Of a DNA stretch of 64,000 bases, positions 49,146-57,673 are shown in pieces. Each line of letters begins with the position of its first letter. The first letter of the stretch is position 1. Location of the stretch: positions 806,001 to 870,000 of the forward strand of contig DAJPFV010000001.1 in the NCBI GenBank assembly GCA_025993015.1, written 5' to 3'. The stretch is from Coriobacteriaceae bacterium. GTDB taxonomy: Bacteria > Actinomycetota > Coriobacteriia > Coriobacteriales > Coriobacteriaceae. The notes below the pieces were generated by a model, which saw only the letters and a list, made by a program, of their open reading frames with translations, did no database searches and had not been told where the DNA came from. The translations under genes and the position numbers were made by a program.

Positions 49146-49325
49146 ATGAAGCATATCCATCCTGTTGGTTCAAATGAACATCCTCCCGTTGAGCCTTGTT
49201 GTCTTGGAGTTGATATATGCAATTTTTACGACATCGCCGAGTGCCCTGTTGCGGATTGGTGCTATGTCGATAAAGAATCAAGCTGTGTTTTGCCAGCAGA
49301 TTGGTGCGATCCAGTTGACGAGTAG
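49146..49325 (+). CDS. Candidate Cys/Asp-rich precursor peptide B
   Basis: 59 residues from ATG with GAGGAG upstream. Starts MKHIHPVGSNEHPPVEP. Cys at 18, 19, 25, 33, 39, 47, 54, with C19-LGV-D23, C25-NFY-D29, C33-PVA-D37, C39-YV-D42, C47-VLPA-D52 and C54-DPV-D58. Six Cys-Asp units in the same order as peptide A (shared D-I-C-x2-Y-D, then C-x3-D-x-C-x2-D, then S-x-C). 30 bases after peptide A, so the two are in one transcript. A second substrate of the same maturase is the simplest reading. Confidence 0.82.
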   Translation: MKHIHPVGSNEHPPVEPCCLGVDICNFYDIAECPVADWCYVDKESSCVLPADWCDPVDE

Positions 49326-49403
49326 TTTTGTGGCTAGGAACTACTTGGTCCAAATCAGAATAAGATGGGAACAAATACCAAAATCTCGTGTCTGGGAGGA
49401 GTT

Positions 49404-49511
49404 ATGCCATTATTGCAAGGTCTCGTTGGATTAGCCTTTATACTTGCGTTATATCTGGCACCTTTTTTAATTCTATTCTTCATTATCCGACTCTTTCTTC
49501 GGAGAAAATAG
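49404..49511 (+). CDS. 35-residue single-span membrane peptide
   Basis: ATG with GGGAGGAG just upstream. The chain is one long hydrophobic helix (VGLAFILALYLAPFLILFF) ending in a basic tail RLFLRRK. Third small gene after the maturase and before the operon terminator. Could be an immunity or export accessory peptide; no family recognised. Confidence 0.6.
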   Translation: MPLLQGLVGLAFILALYLAPFLILFFIIRLFLRRK

Positions 49512-49576
49512 GAGTGTCACGCAAACATTAGCGTAGCTTTCTTCCAATATGAGCCGAGCATTGGCAAGTGGAATAA

Positions 49577-49619
49577 GAAGCCCGACCGTTCGCCACATGA
49601 AAGTGATCGGACGGGCTTC
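49577..49619 (+). terminator. Terminator of the peptide operon
   Basis: GAAGCCCGACCG (49577-49588) pairs with CGGACGGGCTTC (49608-49619) with one A-A mismatch, followed by TCTCTATTT. Confidence 0.85.
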
Positions 49620-49714
49620 TCTATTTAACCCGGGCCGCCACCCATAGCGGCTTTCCAAGCGTATTCTCAGTGCAAAGCAATCGTCAGTTTAATCCTATGC
49701 GCTGATACCGCATT

Positions 49715-49840
49715 TCATTTGTTCGGCTCGAATTCTACGGCCTGGCAACCCTCGCACTCTCCGGCAAATGGATTGAACGCGAAGGCAGAGATGATGTGTG
49801 CGTGGACATCGAGGCTGCTGTAGGCAACATACTGGGACAT
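49715..49840 (-). pseudogene. Possible IS110-type transposase N-terminal remnant
   Basis: A 41-codon frame starting SQYVAYSSLDVHAHIISAFA resembles the LDVH...F.P..GE start of IS110 transposases, then stops. No other part of such a gene follows. Weak evidence, by eye only. Confidence 0.35.
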
Positions 49841-50211
49841 GGACCCCCGCTGCGCGTGGTATGCGGCCCGGCATATTCATTGCCGTCCAACCCCGTGTAG
49901 TTGCAGCAAAGGGTGGAACCTCAATGCTCAGCTCATGTTGTCCGTGGGACACGAGAATCGTAAGTACACTTTGGTGCGATTCTCACGCTGATACTGAGCC
50001 ACCTGGAATAAGATACGTCGCGACAACACTTCGCTTCACCTCTGTCTCGACAAGATGACGTAGACTAAAGTTTCCTTTAGTAAGAGAACGAGAACTATAT
50101 CTGAAAGCGTTGCGATGGCGTGAAGGCACCGAGTCCGAACCGCCTGAATGCTACGTGCATCTGCATCGCCTTTTTGTTATCTCTGCCAGTTGGGTAGCAC
50201 TACACTTGTCA
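49841..50211. other. Intergenic region between peptide operon and ABC gene
   Basis: No gene seen. It holds a perfect eight-base hairpin GAGAATCG / CGATTCTC (49953-49984) and, near 50118-50172, a GCGATG/CATCGC pair followed rightward by CTTTTTG. Confidence 0.4.
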
Positions 50212-51864
50212 TCATTTACCCTGGTACATGCTGCCTAAATCCACTACCCCTTCTACCGCGCCGACCATCTCGTCATCGTGAGAGACAACGATGATCAGCT
50301 GGCTTTGCTTGTTGCGCTTAACATAGGCCGCAAGCTCGGCGCGGCTTACAGCGTCTAACCCAGTCGTGGGCTCGTCGAGTACCAAAACTGACGACTTGCG
50401 TGAAATCGCCGACCATAAGTACACTCGGCGCAGCTCACCGCCCGAAAGCGCGGAGCAACGCTTCCCGAGCAACTCCTTCACGCTGTTTTCCAGCGAAAGT
50501 AGGCCATCTACACCCCGGTGATAGGAAGAAAAGGGCGTGTCGAAATACTCTAACAGCTCTTTCACCGTTTCGTCCGGCGCGAAGCACGACTGTGGGCAGC
50601 ACGATATCTCTCTCGCACGTATGTAATCCAAGTCGCATTCTTCGATTGGCACGCCGTTGTATTTTACTTTGCCTTTCGATGAGTATAGCCCGAGCATCAA
50701 GTAAAGAAGTGACGTCTTGCCTCTTCCGTTTTCCCCAACTATGCAATATGTACCAGGACCGGAAAACTTGAAAGAAAACCCGCCGAGGACCTCTCGGACA
50801 GATCCGTCTGGAAGGGCAACCGAGAATTCCAAATCAGATACCGAAATGTCATTTATTTCATCGAGTTTAGCTAAATCGGTCCGATTCCACCCCGATCTCT
50901 CCTTTTCTCTCGTCGCGATAGCCGTCCTATCCCATGATGCTTTGGCATCTTGATAGGATTTGAACAATGACATCATACTTTTCAAAGTCTTAAAGAGAAC
51001 CGCGAAGTATGTACCGATGATAGTGTACTCGCCTATTGACATAGTTCCGTTAATGATTCGTACTCCGGAAACAACAAGTATCACCGCTTGAAACAACGCT
51101 GCGAAAAGACCATCGAGCGATGTCAGAGAATATGATAGCTTTCCGGAGCGCAAAACTTTGGGAAAATAGCTCTTAAACCCAGCGTCGAGCGCTTGTTCGC
51201 TCTTGCCGTACGAAGATGTCAGTTGAATGTTGAGAATCTGATTAAGCTGCGATGCAATTGCGGCGTAAAAGGCGCTGTCCGCCTCTTTCTTCTCATACGT
51301 GACCCTATACAAAAGTTTCCTCAACCCAGTAATTACACAGAAATACACGATGAGGAGAATGATGGAAAACACCGCGAGAGTTGAATCAATTGACCATATG
51401 ATAAGCAATACGATGGGAATGGCTACAATGGACAGCGGCGCACTGATAAAATTCGCCAAAACGAAGGATGAGACCACGCTGGAGTCGGAAATAATCCGTT
51501 GCGTTGTATAGGCTGGATCGATGGTCCGACTCACCAAGTAATCGTCTCTTTCAAAACGCAAGACGGCCTCCCTGAGAAGATCAAAGGAAAGTCTCGTGGT
51601 TATGCGAATGGAAAGTGTTCCTGCAAAATAAGTAAAGAGGGTGGAGAAAACTCCTATTGACGCAACCAGGAGCGCGAAGAGTACGGCGTCTCTTTCGCTG
51701 CGGTTACCGAGAAGAAAATCTAAGAATTTCCCGTTCACGTATGGCATGGCATAGGAGAGAGCGGTTCCAATCACCGTGATAGCAATGAAGACGAAAGCCC
51801 CTTTTGCTCTGATGAACCTCGAGAGAACGCATCGAATCAAGGAAGGCCCCAATCTACCCGCCAC
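50212..51864 (-). CDS. ABC exporter in the peptide island
   Basis: About 550 residues. Six-helix membrane domain (about 15-320) and an ATPase domain with Walker A VGENGRGKTSLLYL, signature ALSGGELRRVYLWS and Walker B SVLVLDEPTTGLD, H-loop VVSHDDEM. There is no N-terminal C39 peptidase domain, so leader removal would need another protease. It is convergent to the maturase operon. Start uncertain: GTG at 51864 lacks a site; a TTG nine codons on follows GGGG. AT-richer like the rest of the island. Plausible exporter or self-protection pump of the peptide. Confidence 0.9.
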   Translation of the reverse strand: MAGRLGPSLIRCVLSRFIRAKGAFVFIAITVIGTALSYAMPYVNGKFLDFLLGNRSERDAVLFALLVASIGVFSTLFTYFAGTLSIRITTRLSFDLLREAVLRFERDDYLVSRTIDPAYTTQRIISDSSVVSSFVLANFISAPLSIVAIPIVLLIIWSIDSTLAVFSIILLIVYFCVITGLRKLLYRVTYEKKEADSAFYAAIASQLNQILNIQLTSSYGKSEQALDAGFKSYFPKVLRSGKLSYSLTSLDGLFAALFQAVILVVSGVRIINGTMSIGEYTIIGTYFAVLFKTLKSMMSLFKSYQDAKASWDRTAIATREKERSGWNRTDLAKLDEINDISVSDLEFSVALPDGSVREVLGGFSFKFSGPGTYCIVGENGRGKTSLLYLMLGLYSSKGKVKYNGVPIEECDLDYIRAREISCCPQSCFAPDETVKELLEYFDTPFSSYHRGVDGLLSLENSVKELLGKRCSALSGGELRRVYLWSAISRKSSVLVLDEPTTGLDAVSRAELAAYVKRNKQSQLIIVVSHDDEMVGAVEGVVDLGSMYQGK

Positions 51865-52010
51865 AAAACATCAATCACTGATACCTTACACCTCAACACA
51901 ACAGGAGCGAAGATTTGCCAATGAGACTGCTTTAAGATTGCCTTGGGCCAATACGATCTCAAGCTCTTCCTACAAGAGAGTCGGAATCGGACATCTCCTC
52001 CGACGAACCT

Positions 52011-52054
52011 GGCAATCGGGCGGTTGAAATATCTTTTTCAACCGCCCGATTGCC
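52011..52054. repeat. Perfect 19-bp inverted repeat upstream of ABC gene
   Basis: GGCAATCGGGCGGTTGAAA (52011-52029), six-base loop, complement (52036-52054). No adjacent T-run, so not a standard terminator in either direction, though AT-rich sequence follows on the right. Confidence 0.75.
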
Positions 52055-52179
52055 ACAATAGATTTGAGCATCCGCCCACAAACGTCCGCGTTTTATACCC
52101 ATCAAATCCTTTGCCTTTTGTCGTCTAGACTAGAAAAATCGCTCGAAATAACGCAACCGGCCTGCTCGCTTGAAGAAAC

Positions 52180-52880
52180 CTAAGCCCGTAACGTAGATGT
52201 GCAAACTTCCGAAACGCCTTGCGCGGCATAGTGCGTATAAACTTCGTCAACCGCCTCAGAAATATCTGAGTATCGCGCCGGGTCAAAAGCATACGATGTC
52301 GCAGCTATACCCTGCACCCATTCGGAACGCGGATTAATTGAATAGCCACACAGCATCATCATACATGCATCTAGACCTGATTTCCCAAGTATCCGACGTA
52401 TTGATGAGAGCATCGCGGGTCGCCCCTGCACCATCGTCGTCACCCCTATTAGCAGTATTTACCGTTTTTCTCTAAATGCGTATCGCCACCCTTAAGAATA
52501 CGAAGTGTTTTATCCAGACCCGATTGTCCTCCATCTCAAACGAAGGGATAAGGAATCTCATCCGGAATCGGCAGTAACGGAGGATTCACAACGACAAGCG
52601 AAAAACATGAGTCATCTCTCAGAGGGGAGTAAAGGCTCCCCTCAAGCACCCTAGTTTCGTCATCCAAAGAGTTGATGGCAGTGTTTTTCTTACAAAGGTC
52701 GACAACAAAAGGGTTGATTTCTACAGATGTTACATCCATGCCACAGTTGGTAAGTATCAGGCCCTGTATTCTGGGGCCAGAACACAAATCGAGAGCCTTC
52801 CGTGCGCTCTGCGGTGTAAGGCGCCAATCTCAGCAAATCTGTCCCACAATACTGCGCTGAAGAACAAGACGGAACCCCTG
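52180..52880 (-). pseudogene. Degenerate class I methyltransferase gene
   Basis: The frame is broken but can be followed leftward: WDRFAEIGAL (one frame), then LTPQSARKALDLCSGPRIQG with the SAM motif, MDVTSVEINPF, and VVVNPPLLPIPDEIPYPFV with the NPP motif, then TGA where Gly would be expected (52536-52538). The sequence continues DGG-SGLDKTLRILKG, then shifts frame to GVTTMVQGRPAML and runs to AQGVSEVCTSTLRA. At least two frameshifts (near 52816 and 52460) and one nonsense codon. NPP-type enzymes methylate amide or amine nitrogen. The original target is unknown. Confidence 0.75.
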
Positions 52881-53023
52881 AGCCAAACTCCCCTATACCT
52901 TATTAGGGCTAAGACAGGCAAGTTCACGCACCCGGCATATTCCAGAATAACATCCTATTGTTTTAGATGCTCTACAAGCATGAACAGCCGCGAATCGGAA
53001 AGATCTTCTAGTTTCGCCCCGAC
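52881..53023. other. Island right end
   Basis: No gene. The homology to the left FHA repeat begins at 53024. Confidence 0.5.
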
Positions 53024-53562
53024 TGACCGCCAAGGGCCAAAATGGCCCCTCCATCCCCGGGCGACTGGCTCTGGCGCGCCGAGGAGTGTCCCCAAGTGCC
53101 GGCAGAAAAGAAACGTCCCTATCTGCCGGCTAGAGAGCACCGAAGAGGATGGCGTAGGTAGTGGATTCGCCGAGCTTGAGCTCGTCGCCGGGATTGAGTT
53201 GGGCGGAACGGCCGGGCTCGACCTGAATGCAGACGCGCGTGGCCCCGTTTACCACCACGGTTCCGTTGGTGGACGACAAGTCCTCGACGTGCCAGATATT
53301 TTGAGCATCGCACCAGATATGAGCATGGCGGGCCGAGACATCGTCGCCGACGTCGGTAATATCGCCCTCACCAGTGGCCAGCGCGCCAATCTCAACACCC
53401 TGCTCGCTCGGCTGAATCCAGCGCGGGGCGCTCACGACAAAACTGTTTTGTACGCGCAGCAAGCCCAAGGGGTGCGCCGGGGCGGGTTCGCGTTCGCCCG
53501 CGGTCATCGACATGCCAAGCGAACGCGGCGTGGAGGTGCCTCCGCCACAGGTCGCGTGCGCG
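53024..53562. repeat. Right copy of diverged direct repeat (FHA gene 3' end)
   Basis: Aligns with 46288-46817. It includes the GTCCCCAAGTGCCGGCAG-type repeat at 53088-53135 and the last 145 codons of the complete FHA gene. Confidence 0.85.
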
Positions 53563-54068
53563 TAGTCGATGGCATAGTTCACCGAGGACCGCACATCCGC
53601 CGAACAACCGACGGCGACAAACAGCACCAGCACGGCCTCGGCGCGCTCGGCGGGCATGAGTTCCGCCGCCTGGGACAGGCGATCGAGCGCGTTGCGATAG
53701 AGATTCGTGTCCTGGTGGCACTCTTCGAGCGCGCGTACCATCGGTTCACCTGCAGGACCGCACACCATATTGATCACAGCCGTGGAGTCCATGGGATTTC
53801 GCTGGCGCAGGGCCAGTTGCGACATAATACGCGCAGCCGAGGTACCGTATTCGGCAAAGTAGCGATGCTGAAGCGTGCCGACCGGCGCGCGAACGATAAA
53901 GCGGGAAACCCAAGAGCGATCGGCGGCTCGGCTCTGCGGGCTGCGGCCGTCGGCGAGCGGACGGGACGAAAGCACCAAGCCGCACAGCTCGATATGGCTC
54001 AGATGCGCCGCGCGCTTAAAGATGTCAAACATGGCCCCGCATGGGGTGAGCTCAACTTGAGATGCCAT
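53130..54068 (-). CDS. FHA-domain protein
   Basis: 312 residues. N-terminal 200 residues of unknown fold (FDIFKRAAHLSHIELCGLVL; VINMVCGPAGEP; AVLVLFVAVGCSADV). C-terminal FHA domain (about 215-305) with the phosphothreonine-binding Arg/Ser/Asn set in VSARHAHIWCD and EDLSSTNGTVVVNG. FHA domains read phosphorylated threonines. The Ser/Thr kinase gene ends three bases upstream on the same strand, so this is a likely kinase substrate or effector. AAGGAGG precedes the ATG. Confidence 0.92.
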   Translation of the reverse strand: MASQVELTPCGAMFDIFKRAAHLSHIELCGLVLSSRPLADGRSPQSRAADRSWVSRFIVRAPVGTLQHRYFAEYGTSAARIMSQLALRQRNPMDSTAVINMVCGPAGEPMVRALEECHQDTNLYRNALDRLSQAAELMPAERAEAVLVLFVAVGCSADVRSSVNYAIDYAHATCGGGTSTPRSLGMSMTAGEREPAPAHPLGLLRVQNSFVVSAPRWIQPSEQGVEIGALATGEGDITDVGDDVSARHAHIWCDAQNIWHVEDLSSTNGTVVVNGATRVCIQVEPGRSAQLNPGDELKLGESTTYAILFGAL

Positions 54069-54071
54069 GAC

Positions 54072-55916
54072 CTAGGCCTCCTTGGTCGTAGAAATAGAAT
54101 CGGACGATACTTCGACAGGTCCGCCAAAAGTACGGGCAGCTGCGGCTCCACCGGCAAGCGGAGTCGCCATCTGGGCTTTTGTGCGTCGCGGTGCCGAAAC
54201 GGGAAGTTCAAAGGCAAAGCCCATCGCAAGCAAAAACCACGTAAGCGTATAGGTTGCAACCAGAGCGGCAACAAGGCCGCCCGTCACGGCGCGTTGGGAA
54301 AATACGCTACATGCAGCCACAACCAGCACCGGAACCTCGCAGGCAGAAAGCGCAAGCACACCCTGCAGGAACCCCGAGCGCCGATCGCGCGCAAGTGCCC
54401 CCGCGGCAACGCCGGCTATGCCTGGCAGCGCCAACGCCAGTGCGGCAATAATACCCGGTAGCGATCCAGACCACACGAGCGATCCCAAAGTCGCCGTCAC
54501 GCGAGCGCCCGACGCCAGCAGCGCTGCCGAAACCACGACCACAGCCCAAACCACGCTGCAAACGACCGCCGCACCGATCATCGCCGCGCGACGAACCGCG
54601 CGGCCAGACGCATCCATGGGGCACGGCGTGAGCGGCTCGCCGCGAAGCGAACGACCGACATTTTGCGCATAGTGGTCACAAAACGCCGAGAGCGCCGCCT
54701 CGACCGCCGCCGGCTCGGGACGATCTTTTTGATGGCTGGACAGACAGGTCATCACCACGTCGAACAGCTGGGCATCGACAAACGCCAGCGCATCGCGTAG
54801 CTCTTCGGAATCCGGCTCAAGCCCCAGCTGCTGGGCCTGCTCGGCCGCGGCGAGCGCCACATCGGGCTCACGACGAAGCAGCTGAGTCAAATCGCAACCG
54901 GGCGCATGGGCACCAATGGGATAGTCGGGCCGCGTGTCCATCTTGAGACGGTAGGGGCTCGCGATGTCGCGCGTCTTTTTGCGCGAACCCGAGGTGCCCG
55001 AAGTGCTCGGCGCGGCTTCGTATGGTGCGACGCCGACAATGAGCTCGTAAACCGTGCTTGCCGCGGCATAGACGTCAATCGCCGGCGACATACGCAAAGC
55101 GCGCAGGTCGGGAATATCGTCGGTGAGCATCTCGGGCGGGGCATAGGCAACCGTCGCGCGACGCAGCGTGGCATAACGCTCCGTAAACGACGCCTTGCCG
55201 CCGGTACCGGCCACGGCCGACGCAGGCTCGAGCGCCAGCGACGAGCCAAAGTCGATCAGGCACAGGTTAAAGGTGCCCTCGGCAAGCTGCCGATCAAGCG
55301 GCAGACGCGCCGTACGCACCATAATATTAGCGGGCGAGATATCGCGATGGACAAAGCCCTCGCCCACCAGGCTCATACGGCAGAGCAGATCGAACAGGTC
55401 GCGACCCAGACGCGCCGCCACAAGCGGCGACAGGCGTCCGGCATCGTCCACGGCGAGTCGCGAACGCAAGCGGGCAAGTGTCTCGCCCTCGACCCATTCC
55501 ATGACAATTGCAGGCACACCGTCGACCTCGCCCCAGCCATAGAGGCGGGGAAAGCCCTTAAGGCCCGAAAGGGCGCGATGGCATTCGTATTCCTCGCGAA
55601 ACGCCGCCTTGAACTTGGCGACCAGCGCCTCGTGAGCGGCATCGTCATCAAACTCATCGCGCGTCGGCAAGATGAGCTGCTTGAGTGCCACTGCCTCGCC
55701 TTGGGCGTTGACGGCACGCGTCACGCGGCCGATACCGCCACGGCGCATGGTGGCATCGTCGGCAAACAGCATCGTAAAACGACGCAGATAGGTAGGCAGT
55801 TCGTCCTGACCGAGCGCAATGGCCGGCTCAAACCCGTCGACACGCGCCAGGCGCAGGCCGACCATGGGATCGCGACCGAGCGATTGTGGTGTGGTGGATG
55901 CAAGATCGGTCATCAT
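54072..55916 (-). CDS. Membrane-anchored Ser/Thr protein kinase
   Basis: 614 residues. Kinase domain (about 50-370): glycine loop RRGGIGRVTRA, ATP-binding Lys in EAVALKQLILP (Lys79), catalytic loop HRDISPANIMV (Asp and Asn kept; the usual Lys replaced by Ser), and LIDFGSS. An insert before the end of the domain reads SGTSGSRKKTRDI. After about residue 430 come four or more membrane helices (AAMIGAAVVCSVVWAVVVVS onward). It is the middle gene of a three-gene operon; its start overlaps the upstream stop (ATGA-type, 55913-55916). Confidence 0.93.
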   Translation of the reverse strand: MMTDLASTTPQSLGRDPMVGLRLARVDGFEPAIALGQDELPTYLRRFTMLFADDATMRRGGIGRVTRAVNAQGEAVALKQLILPTRDEFDDDAAHEALVAKFKAAFREEYECHRALSGLKGFPRLYGWGEVDGVPAIVMEWVEGETLARLRSRLAVDDAGRLSPLVAARLGRDLFDLLCRMSLVGEGFVHRDISPANIMVRTARLPLDRQLAEGTFNLCLIDFGSSLALEPASAVAGTGGKASFTERYATLRRATVAYAPPEMLTDDIPDLRALRMSPAIDVYAAASTVYELIVGVAPYEAAPSTSGTSGSRKKTRDIASPYRLKMDTRPDYPIGAHAPGCDLTQLLRREPDVALAAAEQAQQLGLEPDSEELRDALAFVDAQLFDVVMTCLSSHQKDRPEPAAVEAALSAFCDHYAQNVGRSLRGEPLTPCPMDASGRAVRRAAMIGAAVVCSVVWAVVVVSAALLASGARVTATLGSLVWSGSLPGIIAALALALPGIAGVAAGALARDRRSGFLQGVLALSACEVPVLVVAACSVFSQRAVTGGLVAALVATYTLTWFLLAMGFAFELPVSAPRRTKAQMATPLAGGAAAARTFGGPVEVSSDSISTTKEA

Positions 55917-56818
55917 AGGGCAAGCGCCGCCACGTTATTGTTGAAGTTACCGAGCGCGACGTCATCATCGCCGTAATGGCCGACCCATTGACATAGGTTG
56001 GTGTAACAGCCCCACAGATTGGCATACTGCTGATACCACCTTGACCGGGGCGAGAATGTCTGACGACCGAACTCGGCTCGAATGACAAACATCTCCCCGA
56101 CCAGGCTGTCGCACGGCCTGGGATCTCCCGTAGAGTTATAGGTCGAGACCACGTCATTGGCACGAGAAACATAGCCGTCGAGCATGTTGTACTTGGTCAC
56201 AAGCCAACTGTGAATGCTCTCTTCCTCAGCAGCGGAAAGGCCGCCGGAGTTTGCATCGTTGTCAGTGTTGCCGCCCGTCGAGCCGCCGTTTCCAGGCCCT
56301 CCGGTAGAGGAACCCGACCCAGAGCCGCCGCCCGAACTCGATGAATCCGAGCCGGAGCCAGAAGTATCCGAGCTACCGGGCTTTCCGGACTGCTGGGCGT
56401 CCTGCTCCTTTTGCTGCTCGACCTTATTCACCGTTGCCGCCACGCTATTGTTGGACAATCGATCGATGATCTTGGTGTTGGTGAGCACGATGGTTTTGCC
56501 ATTGGCAAGCGTGACTTCGTTGTCCGGGGCCTCGGCGCCGTCCGCATCGTCGGTGCCAAACACAATATGCCCGACCACACTTGCCCAAGCATATCCAGTC
56601 GTGGTGCCCAGATCGCTTTTGACCTCATGCCCCACGCGCGGCTCGCGTGCGGCATGCGCCTGCATCATGGACGGCACGGTCATGCCATAGGCAGAAACGC
56701 CAGCTATGACCAGCACCAGCGAGCACGACAGCAGTGCGTACGCCCGCGGTGCCAAGCCCAGTCGGCGTCGCATGCGCACCGCGGCGCCGCGCTTTATCTG
56801 AGTGCCACCGGGCCGCAT
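55913..56818 (-). CDS. Membrane-anchored exported protein of unknown function
   Basis: 301 residues from the ATG at 56818 with GGAGGAGAACG upstream; the frame extends to 56911 without a site. One N-terminal membrane anchor (YALLSCSLVLVIAGVSAYGM, about 27-46), an extracytoplasmic part with EVTLANGKTIVLTNTKIIDR, a Ser/Gly/Asp-rich linker (about 150-205) and a C-terminal domain with Trp/Tyr and two Cys pairs (WGCYTNLCQWVGHYGDDD). First gene of the kinase-FHA operon; possibly a surface sensor or kinase target. Confidence 0.75.
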   Translation of the reverse strand: MRPGGTQIKRGAAVRMRRRLGLAPRAYALLSCSLVLVIAGVSAYGMTVPSMMQAHAAREPRVGHEVKSDLGTTTGYAWASVVGHIVFGTDDADGAEAPDNEVTLANGKTIVLTNTKIIDRLSNNSVAATVNKVEQQKEQDAQQSGKPGSSDTSGSGSDSSSSGGGSGSGSSTGGPGNGGSTGGNTDNDANSGGLSAAEEESIHSWLVTKYNMLDGYVSRANDVVSTYNSTGDPRPCDSLVGEMFVIRAEFGRQTFSPRSRWYQQYANLWGCYTNLCQWVGHYGDDDVALGNFNNNVAALAL

Positions 56819-57063
56819 GCGTTCTCCTCCAACAAAAACACGCCGCTCGGGAGCGGCGCATTCATTCGAATCCATATTTGAGTGTATCAGCGAACCCAAA
56901 AGGTTGCGCAACGAATGGGCAAATTAAGGATGCGAGCGGAAGCATCCATGCGATAAGCGGATACGAAGCATCTTTGTTGCACAACAAACTCACAGTCGCA
57001 CGGGGAAATTATGACTACCCCGTGCATCGCGAGGAAAACATACGGCAGGAGCAGGCTCGCCAC

Positions 57064-57660
57064 CTAAATCGTGCGACGGGCCTCGATGGCGCGCCCAAGC
57101 GTAAGCTCGTCGGCATACTCCAGGTCGCCGCCCACGGGAAGGCCGCTTGCCAGACGCGATACCTCGACGCCCAGCGGCTTGATAGTGCGGGCCAGGTAGC
57201 TCGCCGTGGTCTCGCCCTCGATGTTGGGGTTGGTGGCGATGATGACCTCGTGGATGTCCTCGTGGCCCAAGCGTGCCAGCAGCTCTCGAATGTGCAGCTG
57301 CTCGGGGCCAATCTTGTCCATGGGACTGATCACGCCGCCCAATACGTGGTAGAGGCCGTGGTAGCTGCCCGTGCGCTCGATCGCCTGGACATCGCGCGGC
57401 TCGCCCACCACGCAAATGCGAGTGGTATCGCGCATCGGGTCCTGGCAGATGGAGCACTCGTCGGCCGTGGCGTAGTTAAAGCAGCGGCTGCAAAAGTGGA
57501 CCTCCTGCTTGACCTCCAGGATGGCCTCGGCCAGGCGGCGCGCCTCCTCGGCGTCGGCCTCCAACAGGTAATAGGCGATGCGCTGGGCCGACTTGGGACC
57601 AATGCCCGGCAGACGGCCCAGCTCATCGAGCAGTTTTTGCAGACTGTGGTTGGCACTCAT
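57064..57660 (-). CDS. recR: Recombination protein RecR
   Basis: 198 residues. HhH region RLPGIGPKSAQRIAYYLL, a Cys4 zinc finger CSRCFNYATADECSIC, and a Toprim domain with VVGEPRDVQAIE and ATNPNIEGETTASYLA. It works with RecO/RecF to load RecA at gaps. Thirteen bases from ybaB, as in many bacteria. No strong ribosome binding site, consistent with coupling to ybaB. Confidence 0.97.
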   Translation of the reverse strand: MSANHSLQKLLDELGRLPGIGPKSAQRIAYYLLEADAEEARRLAEAILEVKQEVHFCSRCFNYATADECSICQDPMRDTTRICVVGEPRDVQAIERTGSYHGLYHVLGGVISPMDKIGPEQLHIRELLARLGHEDIHEVIIATNPNIEGETTASYLARTIKPLGVEVSRLASGLPVGGDLEYADELTLGRAIEARRTI

Positions 57661-57673
57661 ATATATGCGTGTC

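Noticed and set aside
50118..50172. GGCACCGAGTC resembles the end of a Cas9 tracrRNA
   Set aside because: The matching hairpin half is absent, and there is no cas gene or CRISPR array in the window.
52536..52538. TGA in the methyltransferase frame as selenocysteine
   Set aside because: It replaces an expected Gly, and two frameshifts elsewhere show ordinary decay.
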